DNA of 14,085 bases, from contig JAIRZA010000114.1 in the NCBI GenBank assembly GCA_031267475.1, positions 1 through 14,085 on the forward strand. Reading direction: 5' to 3'. This document shows, in pieces, positions 4,546 to 12,655 of this stretch (its first letter is position 1; each line of letters opens with the position of its first letter). The notes below the pieces were generated by a model, which worked only from the letters and a program-made list of their open reading frames with translations, had not been told where the DNA came from and made no database searches. The DNA comes from Spirochaetaceae bacterium. Lineage in GTDB: Bacteria > Spirochaetota > Spirochaetia > Treponematales > Breznakiellaceae. The position numbers were made by a program, and so were the translations under genes.

Positions 4546-7500
4546 CTAGACATTTTCTATAACCGGCGGCTTTTCTATGAGCTTGCCTTCCCGCAGGTAG
4601 AATAAATACACCCTTGTTTTTTTTGCAAACAGATTTTCAACAGCTTGGGAATATACTTCAAGCTGTTTGTAGTGTTTCTCCGGAGCAATAACCCTGTCAG
4701 TTTTATAATCTATAATATACATTTCGTTTTCATACTCAAACAACAAATCTATTACCCCTGAAATATACGTTTTTTTCCCGTCGTCTTCATACAAACTCAA
4801 GAAAGCGTATTCCGTTTTTCTAAACGATGAAAGCATACTTTTCTTTCCGGCATCGCTGTCAAAAAAAACAGACGCATATTGATTTACAAGTTTTTCCGCA
4901 ACGGTGGATGCGGCGGTGTTTTCCATTAAGCCGGCATCAACACCATTAAAACGATCCTCCATTACGCGGTGCGCAAGCGCGCCAAACTCAGCCGGCGTAA
5001 GACCGGAATATTCAAAAAAACTATCGTCTTCTTCCGGCCAGTCATGAACCGGAAGCGCCGGCGCGTACTTTTCAGGACGATAACTGTGCAGACGGCTTGC
5101 CTGTTTCCTTGTAATAAGAATTTCAGGCTTTTCAACCTCCGGCGCTAGGGAGTATTGTTTTGCGGCGGCTTCCGCTTTTTCGCGCATAGAGCTTATCTTT
5201 TTATCAGCACTGGAAGTATTGTACACATTCGCAGCCGCGCGAATTTCGATCCTTGTCCTCGCCGCTATACATTCACGCGAGAAAAAAACATCATCCTCTA
5301 AAACAACGCCTAAAATATCAAGAAAACTTTTTGCGCCGGTATTTTTTGTATTTTTAATTCCCGTCAGAACAAGTGTATCCTCCGCCCGCGTCATAGCGAC
5401 ATACAAAAGACGGCGTAATTCCGCTTCTTCTTTTTTCTTTTCAGTTTCACGTGTCAGCTCGAAAAAATAATTTCCGCTAGTTTCTGACGGAAAATTCTCA
5501 GGAGTATTCAAATTAAGCGATACACCCCATTCACGACTGTATGCCGCAAGACCTTCATTTTTTATATTCCGCCCATGACCGCCGCAGCCGTAAATAAATA
5601 CAACAGGGAATTCCAAACCCTTGCTTTTATGTATTGTAATAATTTTAACACCGCGCCGCCTTTCAAGAGGCAAATCAAAATCCTTCGGTTTTTCTTTTTT
5701 CATGGCGACCGTATCCAGATAATCTATAAAATCCGCGAGAGATTTTCCACGCGAGTCATTGATACGCGCTAATTCAAATAAATAATCATATATCTCGTTG
5801 TAAACTTGGGCTTCACGCGACCAAAGAGTGTCGTACCTGTAAGCGTAATCGTACCACAACTTTGTAATAAGACCGGCGCAGGTTAAATTTTCCTCGCGTA
5901 TCTCGCGCAATAATTCGTAATAAATATTCCCAGCCCTTCTGTAAAGCGCCCGCTCTGCTTCCGGCAAATACTTTTCAACAGCGGAGTCAAACGGAGCGCC
6001 TGAAAACTTTAACATACAAATTGTCAACGTTATATCGCTTAAACGGGAAAACGGAGAGCGCAGAGCGGCGGCGTAAGCGCTTTTATCTTTTGGGTAAACT
6101 AAAAGACGCAAAAAGTTATATATATCATTCGCCGGCGCGTCCGTAAAAAGCCCCGCGCAGTTTTCCGCGTTATACGGCACTCCAAAAGCGCGGAATTGTT
6201 TTTCAAGATTATGCTGATGATTTACACTCCGTTCCAGTACGGCAAAATCATTGTAAGTACAATTACGACTGCCGCCGTTTTCTTTATCGCATATTTGATA
6301 CGCTCCGTCCACCATGCGCCTTATTTTTTCCGCGACAAAAGCCGCCTCCACATCTTCCGCGCCGCATTCCGCGTCCTCGCTCATATCGTTCTTATCAAGC
6401 AGACATATCTGTATCCGCTCCGAATCCGCCCCGCCAACCGCGCCAGCCGTAGTTGGCGCGCCAGCCGTAGTTGGCGCGTCAACTATGACTGGCGCGCTGA
6501 GAGGCTCATACTCCGCTTCATAATCCGGCGTAGAATCGTTTTTTTCAAGAAACACTTCGCCGAATACGCCGTTGAACGCCTGTATCAAGTACGCGCCGGA
6601 ACGGTAATTTATTTTTAACCGTATATTTTTTTTAATCACGCAGCCTAATTTTTTGAAAACCGACACGTCCGCGCCGCGGAATCTGTATATAGATTGTTTT
6701 TGATCACCTACAAAAAATATGTTTCCATTACCCAGTAAAAACAGTAATTCCCTTTGTAATTCGTTGTTATCCTGAAATTCATCAATCATTATCGCTTTTA
6801 TTTTTTCTTTGTATATATTTAATATATCTGATTCATTTTTTAATATAGTCAGAGCCATCTCCGCCACGTCATTAAAAGTCATAACTCCCGCTATACGTTT
6901 CCGCTTATTAAAATCTTCCTGAAATTCGTTTAACAATAAAAAAACATCACGGACTGTATCAAACTGAAGTATCATTGCCGCTACTTTAATAATCTGTGGA
7001 TACGTATCCTTAAAATTATCATGAACCTCGCGAATCATTTCCATACCGCCAGTTTTTCCAACTTTTCGCAAAGAATTAATCTTTGAAATTTCTTTTATAA
7101 AGCGGCAAAAAGAGGCGCGGTCTGTTTCCGCGGAAGCGTCCACGGAAAAGTCTGTTGACTTTTCCGTGGAAAACAACGTTTCAACATCAGGACATTCAAG
7201 ATCCAGCTTGCCGCTAAACAGGGCGTTGAATTTTTTATATGCGACAGTTTCAACATTTTTAACCGAGGGTAATTCGCTTTTTATAAGCGATACCATAGCG
7301 TCAATGTCAGCCAAATAAACGCGCCACTTTTCACATAATTCAGCCTGCTGTTTTTTTATATATATATCAAACGGCAGCGGATCTGTAACAGACCCATGTT
7401 TTATTACAATTTCCGCAAATAATTTATGCGCAATATCCAGTATCTTGTTATCGGATATCAGCGCCTTTATTCCCGGACGCTCCCGGTTATCCAGCACAAA

Positions 7501-7914
7501 AGAAAGCGCGGCTTCTTTCGCCATGCTTAAAACAGTTTCAGCGTCTGTAGTAAAATCACTCTTTACACCATAACGCGCGGACGCAAGCGCGCAAATTTCA
7601 GCGCAAAAAGAATCAAGCGTCTGTATTTTTGCCTTGTGAAAATCACGAGCGGCGGCGCGCGCTGATGTATCTTTTTCTCCGGCAATCAGTTTGTATATAC
7701 GACTGTACATTTCATTTGTGGCTTTGTTTGTAAATGTCAGCGTTAGAATTTCATCAACTTTATATCCCTTTTCGATTATAAGATACGCAAAGCGCGACGC
7801 TAAAACTTTTGTCTTGCCGGAACCCGCTCCAGCGGTTACAACAACATTAGAAAGCGTTGTTACAGCCTCAAGCTGTTCCGCGTTCAAACCGCCAAGTATT
7901 TTTTCAAGAGGCAT
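4546..7914 (-). CDS. addA: AddA-like helicase-nuclease (UvrD/RecB superfamily)
   Basis: This encodes 1122 residues from the ATG at 7914. It is the SF1A helicase and nuclease subunit of the AddAB enzyme, which unwinds and trims double-strand DNA ends so RecA can load. From this start: Q-motif NAEQ (11-14), Walker A GAGSGKT (29-35), Walker B DEFQD (378-382), then FVGDQKQSIYRFRGAD (motif III), INYRSGA (IV), ITIHKSKGLEFP (V) and YVAMTRAEDTLVL (VI). The C-terminus carries a RecB-type PD-(D/E)XK nuclease with Asp1056, Asp1069 and Lys1071 (VIDLLFE and IIDYKTD) and a following YKQLEVYSQA. The ATG at 7935 is also in frame, but AGGAAAGG at 7926-7919 favours 7914, which overlaps the addB-like stop by 11 bases. 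Two insert-like segments hold DNA repeats: a 14-bp hairpin at about residues 249-259 and a Pro-Thr-Thr-Ala-Gly-Ala repeat at about 473-491. Confidence 0.93.
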   Translation of the reverse strand: MPLEKILGGLNAEQLEAVTTLSNVVVTAGAGSGKTKVLASRFAYLIIEKGYKVDEILTLTFTNKATNEMYSRIYKLIAGEKDTSARAAARDFHKAKIQTLDSFCAEICALASARYGVKSDFTTDAETVLSMAKEAALSFVLDNRERPGIKALISDNKILDIAHKLFAEIVIKHGSVTDPLPFDIYIKKQQAELCEKWRVYLADIDAMVSLIKSELPSVKNVETVAYKKFNALFSGKLDLECPDVETLFSTEKSTDFSVDASAETDRASFCRFIKEISKINSLRKVGKTGGMEMIREVHDNFKDTYPQIIKVAAMILQFDTVRDVFLLLNEFQEDFNKRKRIAGVMTFNDVAEMALTILKNESDILNIYKEKIKAIMIDEFQDNNELQRELLFLLGNGNIFFVGDQKQSIYRFRGADVSVFKKLGCVIKKNIRLKINYRSGAYLIQAFNGVFGEVFLEKNDSTPDYEAEYEPLSAPVIVDAPTTAGAPTTAGAVGGADSERIQICLLDKNDMSEDAECGAEDVEAAFVAEKIRRMVDGAYQICDKENGGSRNCTYNDFAVLERSVNHQHNLEKQFRAFGVPYNAENCAGLFTDAPANDIYNFLRLLVYPKDKSAYAAALRSPFSRLSDITLTICMLKFSGAPFDSAVEKYLPEAERALYRRAGNIYYELLREIREENLTCAGLITKLWYDYAYRYDTLWSREAQVYNEIYDYLFELARINDSRGKSLADFIDYLDTVAMKKEKPKDFDLPLERRRGVKIITIHKSKGLEFPVVFIYGCGGHGRNIKNEGLAAYSREWGVSLNLNTPENFPSETSGNYFFELTRETEKKKEEAELRRLLYVAMTRAEDTLVLTGIKNTKNTGAKSFLDILGVVLEDDVFFSRECIAARTRIEIRAAANVYNTSSADKKISSMREKAEAAAKQYSLAPEVEKPEILITRKQASRLHSYRPEKYAPALPVHDWPEEDDSFFEYSGLTPAEFGALAHRVMEDRFNGVDAGLMENTAASTVAEKLVNQYASVFFDSDAGKKSMLSSFRKTEYAFLSLYEDDGKKTYISGVIDLLFEYENEMYIIDYKTDRVIAPEKHYKQLEVYSQAVENLFAKKTRVYLFYLREGKLIEKPPVIENV
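6443..6496. repeat. In-frame 18-base tandem repeat with an inverted third copy, inside addA
   Basis: CCAGCCGTAGTTGGCGCG occurs twice in direct, identical tandem (6443-6460 and 6461-6478). The next 18 bases (6479-6496) are an inverted relative: CAACTA and CTGG flanked by GCGCG, 11 of 14 core bases matching the reverse complement. The direct copies encode a doubled PTTAGA hexapeptide in a linker after the motif IV region of the helicase. Being a multiple of three, gain or loss of a copy keeps the frame. Confidence 0.85.
7139..7170. repeat. 14-bp perfect inverted repeat inside addA
   Basis: TCCACGGAAAAGTC (7139-7152) and GACTTTTCCGTGGA (7157-7170) pair perfectly around a TGTT loop. The encoded stretch (about residues 249-259) is Ser/Thr/Asp-rich and lies in a region where helicase inserts vary. 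The core CACGGAA/TTCCGTG is shared with the inverted repeat at 1023-1065. Confidence 0.85.
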
Positions 7915-10696
7915 AAGACCTTTCCTTTGTCTCATTATTTAACGAAAAAGCCGAACGGCATATACTCTTGTAAATACATTCAACACAGACCTCAAACGCT
8001 ACGCCTTCTTTCTTAAAATCGAGCGCTTTTATCTTTTCATGATAATCATCAAGATACGCCTCAAGCGCTTCCATAGACGGCTGGTACTCATCCCTGGTCA
8101 ACTTGTCGTTGTCCAAAATTTTCCGCGCCTGATGCTTTGTAATGCTCAAAAACACCGCCTCCTCCACCGGAATACCATGAGTTTCCTCGTACAGTTTTAT
8201 ATATACAGGCATCTGAAAATTCGAGCGCCCGCCTCCGTCCGTCAGCGCGCAGTCATTTCTTGCGGGCGCTCCGCCGGTTTTATAATCAAAAATGCAGGGG
8301 GCGCCCTCGGCGGAAATAGACACCCTGTCCAGTATGCCATTCAAAACGAAACCCGCGTATATCACCTTTTTTTCCACCTCAAGCTCTGAAACCGAATATC
8401 CGTTAAATTCTTTTCCCTCGAGTTCCAGTAAATCCGATATATGCCGTTGTATGCCTCTTGCCATTGCGCTTATCAGCGGGGCGCAGAGCGGTCCGCTGAA
8501 CGCCTTGTATTCCGCCGCCGCTTGTATGGTGTATAATTCCGCCCACGATTTGTATTTTTCAATATTTGCAACATTAAAAATTGTATCTTCATTTTTTATC
8601 CGTTCAAATAAATTAAATAATATTATATGAAAAAGCGTTCCTTTGGATTTATCGTCAAGCAGACGCGCTTCGAGTGTTTCTTCTTCTATTTCAAATATAT
8701 TCTCAAAAAGCCAAAAAACCGCGCATTTATAAAACGATTGCAGTCCGGTGGCGGAAACCCGGAGTTTGCCGTCTTCATATTTTTTTTCTGTTATGGCGGA
8801 GCGTAAAATGTCTACAACGTCTGTTTTTCCGTTTTCCTGTCCGGCAAAAGAAGTATTAAGCAAATTGAATGTCTCCATCCCAAGCGCGTTTTTCCAAAAA
8901 TAAAAACCGGTTTTTTGAAGCGGAAAAAGTTTCTCCGGAAATTTATTTTCCTGATCCAGCCACCAGTCTTTTTCCTCTGTGTACACGTCTGAATAAGATA
9001 TATCCCTTATAAACGCGGCGCAATTATCGTTAAAAAAACTATGCGGCATATTCCAGCCGGAAAAAGTAAGCGCCGAGGCGCTGTACCAAACATACGGTTT
9101 TGGCGGCAAACTTGTATTATAAGCGCGGAAAAACGCGGCTGACGCATCGTAGTCTTCTTCTACTAAACACAGTTTCCTGCGTTTATCCGGGCGCAGAAAC
9201 TTTAGGCTGCGGTAGATGACCGCCGAGTTCTTTTGATTCGCGTTCAACACAAAATGCGCGGCAACAGGCGCGGCCGCCGCGACTTTATATTGAAAAACAT
9301 TTACCCCCCCTTCTTCGCGCTCCGGAACATACTGCCGCTCGTTCAACAGGTCGATATAGAATGACAACACATTCGAAATGGTAACATCGGGTATCATTTT
9401 TTGTATTCGTATTAGCGACGACAATTCTTCGATGCAACGCGCGATTATATCATAACATTCTGTTGAGCATACGCTTTTTAAGAATAAACTTGTTCCGTTG
9501 CCGTCATCCCACGCGCCGCGAAAAATAAAATAGTATTTTCGTATGTCTTCAAAACTTTTTGAATTAACTATACGGCATAATTTATATTTTATATCTTTGT
9601 AGTATGAATGTAATTCCGACTTTTCCATGCGAAACGCTTCTTCCCAAACATCTTTCAATACGCCGTTCTCGTGGTAACTCGAAACGCAGTTATTTTTGAT
9701 TCCAAACCGTATCAGGCTCTCATTTTTTTCAGGATTGCGCCATGGAAGATGATTGTTTAACAGCAGGGCTTTCAGTGTCTGGAAAGAAAAATTGTTATCC
9801 ACACAGTCCTTTACAAGCGGAAAAAAACTTCCAGCGCCATAGCATGATAATGGTTTCCCGGAACGCAGATGCAGCGGCACATTGTAAAGACCGGCTTCGC
9901 GTTTTATATACGGCTCCAGCGTTTCGAGTTCCGGCGCGCTTATAGCCATATCTTCGTATGGTATTTTTTCTTCCTCGTACAAACGCCGTATTTCAAGTAT
10001 AGCCGCGCGGAGTTCATCACGGGTGGAATCAAATTGATAAAGTTGTTTTACCGCCGCGCTTTCATCAATTTTAATTATATGAATGTTGTTGGAATTCAGC
10101 AGTTGTTCATGTTCCGCGAAATCTTCTATCAATTCAGGATAAAAGATAAAGTATTCATTTTCTGTTTCTTTGAATGGAGGGCGCTCCCACGCGCTTTCAA
10201 AAAGATTATGTTTTGAAAGAAAATTTTTGTATTCTTCTTCCAGAGTTAAAAAATCACGGTCTTCATCGTCGCTGTAAACGGCGTTTTTATTTTCCGCCAA
10301 AACATTTTTTATAAACTGCTCGTAACTTTCGCGCCATAAACGCAGCAGCGGCAGAATCTTAGCTATACCGCGCGCGAATATAACGCCGTCCTCCGAATAT
10401 TTTCGCGCCACCAGCGTTGAAAATATGGGGTGTTTTGCGTTTCTTTCGGCGATATTCACCGCAAATATATTGCGGTGAATCGCGTTCACGGGTTTTAATC
10501 CTTTAATTTCAGTTCGTATGCAGCTTTCTTTGAATCTGTCCCACGCAATGAAACGCTCCATGGCAAGCGTTTTTATATTAAAAAAACTTAAGGCTTTCTG
10601 CGCCCAAAAAAAAGCCGCTGTCTGCGTTGGAAAAACAAAGCGCGTTTTTTCATCGCTGGTAAATTTTTCTGTTAAAATCCGCAGTATGCCGTTCAT
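7904..10696 (-). CDS. addB: AddB/RexB-like nuclease subunit with iron-sulfur cysteines
   Basis: This encodes 930 residues, the likely partner of the AddA-like protein. The C-terminus holds a RecB-family nuclease with Asp790 (GILDRV) and Asp804/Lys806 (IFDYKTG). Four cysteines match the AddB iron-sulfur 'staple': Cys658 in SFYKCAVFWLFE before the nuclease core, and Cys904, Cys907 and Cys913 in CVECIYKSICR after it. The N-terminus (FVFPTQTAAFFWAQKA) has no Walker A motif, whereas Bacillus AddB keeps one, so the helicase-like part is probably only structural and may scan for recombination hotspots. With AddA carrying its own nuclease, the complex would cut both strands. GGAGG lies in the leader (GGAGGGGGTACGGGG before the ATG). 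The gene starts 47 bases after the ABC ATPase stop and overlaps addA. Its sequence is divergent outside the C-terminus, and many databases would call it only a PD-(D/E)XK nuclease. Confidence 0.85.
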   Translation of the reverse strand: MNGILRILTEKFTSDEKTRFVFPTQTAAFFWAQKALSFFNIKTLAMERFIAWDRFKESCIRTEIKGLKPVNAIHRNIFAVNIAERNAKHPIFSTLVARKYSEDGVIFARGIAKILPLLRLWRESYEQFIKNVLAENKNAVYSDDEDRDFLTLEEEYKNFLSKHNLFESAWERPPFKETENEYFIFYPELIEDFAEHEQLLNSNNIHIIKIDESAAVKQLYQFDSTRDELRAAILEIRRLYEEEKIPYEDMAISAPELETLEPYIKREAGLYNVPLHLRSGKPLSCYGAGSFFPLVKDCVDNNFSFQTLKALLLNNHLPWRNPEKNESLIRFGIKNNCVSSYHENGVLKDVWEEAFRMEKSELHSYYKDIKYKLCRIVNSKSFEDIRKYYFIFRGAWDDGNGTSLFLKSVCSTECYDIIARCIEELSSLIRIQKMIPDVTISNVLSFYIDLLNERQYVPEREEGGVNVFQYKVAAAAPVAAHFVLNANQKNSAVIYRSLKFLRPDKRRKLCLVEEDYDASAAFFRAYNTSLPPKPYVWYSASALTFSGWNMPHSFFNDNCAAFIRDISYSDVYTEEKDWWLDQENKFPEKLFPLQKTGFYFWKNALGMETFNLLNTSFAGQENGKTDVVDILRSAITEKKYEDGKLRVSATGLQSFYKCAVFWLFENIFEIEEETLEARLLDDKSKGTLFHIILFNLFERIKNEDTIFNVANIEKYKSWAELYTIQAAAEYKAFSGPLCAPLISAMARGIQRHISDLLELEGKEFNGYSVSELEVEKKVIYAGFVLNGILDRVSISAEGAPCIFDYKTGGAPARNDCALTDGGGRSNFQMPVYIKLYEETHGIPVEEAVFLSITKHQARKILDNDKLTRDEYQPSMEALEAYLDDYHEKIKALDFKKEGVAFEVCVECIYKSICRSAFSLNNETKERSYAS
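7919..7926 (-). promoter_or_regulatory. Ribosome binding site supporting the inner addA start
   Basis: On the minus strand AGGAAAGG precedes the ATG at 7914; its AGGA core is 8 bases away. The outer in-frame ATG at 7935 has no purine-rich site before it. Confidence 0.6.
10454..10480. repeat. 11-bp perfect inverted repeat inside addB
   Basis: ATTCACCGCAA (10454-10464) and TTGCGGTGAAT (10470-10480) pair perfectly around ATATA. It lies near the 5' end of the gene (about residues 73-81). In this length of random sequence a repeat of this kind with so short a loop is expected well below once. Confidence 0.75.
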
Positions 10697-10743
10697 CCCC
10701 GTACCCCCTCCACTCCACTGCCGCGTCTTAGCGCTTAAACGCT

Positions 10744-11553
10744 TTAACTCAGCAGCATTTCGTCATTCGCAAGGTCGCGGTGTTTTATGGCGTGGAAACG
10801 CTCCACGATATTCTGCGCGGTAAGTTTTTCCTTTTCGGCTCTGTCCATATCAAGAATTATCTCTCCGGAATCCATCATCAAAAGGCGGGTGCCGAACTGG
10901 AGGGCGTGCGTCATGTTGTGCGTTATCATCATAACTGTCAAATTGTATTCCGCGGCAAAACGCAGCGTCAGATTCATAACGATTTCCGCGTTGCGCGGGT
11001 CGAGCGCCGCGGTATGCTCGTCAAGAAGCAGGAGGTCGGGGCGCGACATGACCGTCATCAAAAGCGTCAGCGCCTGCCGCTGCCCGCCTGACAAAAGCCC
11101 TACGTTGTCCGCCATGCGGTTTTCCAGTCCCATATCGAGTTCGCGCAGACGCGACTTGAATTCTTCCCTCAATTTATTATTAAGGCTGATTTTAAGCCCT
11201 TTATATCCTTTTTTACGGCATATCAGCATATTGTCTTCAAGAGCCATGCTTCCGGCGGTGCCAAGCAGCGGATTCTGAAAAATACGCCCTATATACCGGG
11301 CGCGGCGGTACTCCGGTTCACGGGTAATATCGCGCCAGTTTTCACTATTTTCTCCGCGCAAATGTATGCTGCCGCCTGCCGGCGGGCAAGTCCCCGCTAT
11401 CGCGTTATACAATGTCGATTTTCCAGCGCCGTTGGAGCCAATGATTGTTATAAAATCACCGCGTTTGATTACAAGGTTTATATTCTTTAACGCCGTATTC
11501 TCGTCCGGAGTACCGCGCGAAAATATTACTGAAAGATTTTCAATTTTTATCAT
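10744..11553 (-). CDS. ABC transporter ATP-binding protein (COG1101/TrpZ-like)
   Basis: This 269-residue ATPase powers uptake together with the adjacent permease. Motifs: Walker A GSNGAGKST (39-47), Q-loop Gln93, signature LSGGQ (154-158), Walker B LLLLDE (174-179), D-loop Asp185 and H-loop His212 (ITHNM). The long insert between Q-loop and signature with KKGYKGLKISL, and the overall layout, fit the COG1101 group that pairs with COG4120 permeases and COG2984 binding proteins; the streptococcal TrpXYZ tryptophan transporter is one described member. The substrate here cannot be read from the sequence. The gene begins 6 bases after the permease stop with AGGTAA in front, and is followed after 47 bases by the addB-like gene. 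Confidence 0.9.
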   Translation of the reverse strand: MIKIENLSVIFSRGTPDENTALKNINLVIKRGDFITIIGSNGAGKSTLYNAIAGTCPPAGGSIHLRGENSENWRDITREPEYRRARYIGRIFQNPLLGTAGSMALEDNMLICRKKGYKGLKISLNNKLREEFKSRLRELDMGLENRMADNVGLLSGGQRQALTLLMTVMSRPDLLLLDEHTAALDPRNAEIVMNLTLRFAAEYNLTVMMITHNMTHALQFGTRLLMMDSGEIILDMDRAEKEKLTAQNIVERFHAIKHRDLANDEMLLS

Positions 11554-11559
11554 TGAGCT

Positions 11560-12474
11560 TTACCTGTTTATCCTCGTGTTTTTAAATATCCCGGCGGTTT
11601 TCACTAGTTTTTGCTTTGAAACCATTATACAGGCTATGATCAGCAACCCGGTCATAAGATTTAGGTCGTTCGGATTCATGTGTATGTGATAGCCGTAATT
11701 ACGCGCCGCGTACATGAGCGCGCGATAAAGTATCGAGCCCAGTATCGCGCGCAGCGTCAACAGTCCTATGCGGTTTGAACGCAGTAAGAATTCCCCAAGC
11801 ATGAGCGACGCCAGCCCTGAAACTATTGTGCCCAGTCCAAAACTTACGTCCGCGAAGCCCTGGTACATTGCGGCAAAGGCTCCACAGATAGCGACTAGTC
11901 CGTTGGCAAGGCAGATGCCGGCTATTTTCAGCATATCGGGGTTCATTCCCTGCGAAATGATGAGCTGGGGGTTGGATCCCAATGCCCCTAGCGTAAGTCC
12001 AAAATCGGCGCGGAAAAATAGATCCAGCGCGATTTTAATGACCAGCACCACGAGCAGGCAGTAAATAACTATGCCTATATTCGGATTGTCCGTGAACTGC
12101 CTTGTAAAATTTGTAATATCTGTGAAAATCGTGTTCGTCCGCAGCAACGGTATGTTGGCTCTGTTCGACATGACGCGCAGAATGACAGAGCGCAGCATCG
12201 TCATGGTCAGTATGCCGGCTAAGAGGTCGGGGATTTTTAGTTTTGTGTGTATGAGCGCGGTAACGAGTCCCGCGGCGGCGCCGCCTAAAAACGCTATCAG
12301 CAGCGCAAGGACGGGCGGCAGTTCGTTTACTAGGCATACCGCCATAATCGCGGCGCCCAGCGGCAGCGAGCCGTCAACGGTCATATCGGCAAAATTCAAT
12401 ACTCTGAAGGTAATAAATACCGCCAGAACCATTATGCCATAGATAAAACCTTCTATTAGTATGCCTTCTATCAT
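11560..12474 (-). CDS. ABC transporter permease (BPD_transp_2, COG4120/TrpY-like)
   Basis: This 304-residue polytopic membrane protein has about eight to nine hydrophobic segments, for example near residues 7-25, 35-50, 56-76, 136-155, 183-205, 211-230 and 271-287. The N-terminus GFIYGIMVLAVFITFRVLNFADMTVDGS is of the LivH/RbsC-like type and typical of COG4120 permeases, whose DMTVDGS stretch is highly conserved. It should form the channel with the downstream ATPase in the cytoplasmic membrane. A substrate-binding gene usually lies just upstream, but here the upstream DNA is a 181-base spacer followed by the divergent rpe. No good ribosome site precedes the ATG. Confidence 0.88.
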   Translation of the reverse strand: MIEGILIEGFIYGIMVLAVFITFRVLNFADMTVDGSLPLGAAIMAVCLVNELPPVLALLIAFLGGAAAGLVTALIHTKLKIPDLLAGILTMTMLRSVILRVMSNRANIPLLRTNTIFTDITNFTRQFTDNPNIGIVIYCLLVVLVIKIALDLFFRADFGLTLGALGSNPQLIISQGMNPDMLKIAGICLANGLVAICGAFAAMYQGFADVSFGLGTIVSGLASLMLGEFLLRSNRIGLLTLRAILGSILYRALMYAARNYGYHIHMNPNDLNLMTGLLIIACIMVSKQKLVKTAGIFKNTRINR

Positions 12475-12494
12475 AATTTATTGTCCGCTACTCA

Positions 12495-12542
12495 ATTATA
12501 AAATTCTGTTTCCATAAAAGCATTATTGCTTGTCTTTGTCAA
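12495..12542 (-). promoter_or_regulatory. Possible promoter(s) of the permease-ATPase-addBA run
   Basis: On the minus strand a perfect TATAAT (12500-12495) lies 20 bases before the permease ATG, but without a clear -35. Further upstream TTGACA (12542-12537) pairs after 17 bases with TTTTAT (12519-12514), 4 of 6 to consensus. Either or both could serve. The spacer (12475-12655) holds no gene that I can see. Confidence 0.45.
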
Positions 12543-12620
12543 TCTATGTGTCCGTACTCACTATGAATAGGACATGGGGTTTTGTACCTTACTCCGGCTG
12601 ATGGCTGAGGCGTGGGCTGT

Positions 12621-12648
12621 TTAACAAGAATATCGATAGCGCTATAAT
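12621..12648 (+). promoter_or_regulatory. Promoter of rpe, placed for a leaderless mRNA
   Basis: TTAACA (12621-12626, 5 of 6 to consensus) and a perfect TATAAT (12643-12648) are 16 bases apart. Transcription should start near 12655, one base before the rpe ATG at 12656. No Shine-Dalgarno sequence lies between. Confidence 0.7.
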
Positions 12649-12655
12649 AAAAAAT

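Noticed and set aside
6999..7010. 12-base perfect palindrome GGATACGTATCC within addA
   Set aside because: A loop-free palindrome of this length is expected several times by chance in a window of this size.
8039..8389. Plus-strand open frame inside addB
   Set aside because: It lies opposite the conserved nuclease core of addB, and its translation shows no family features.
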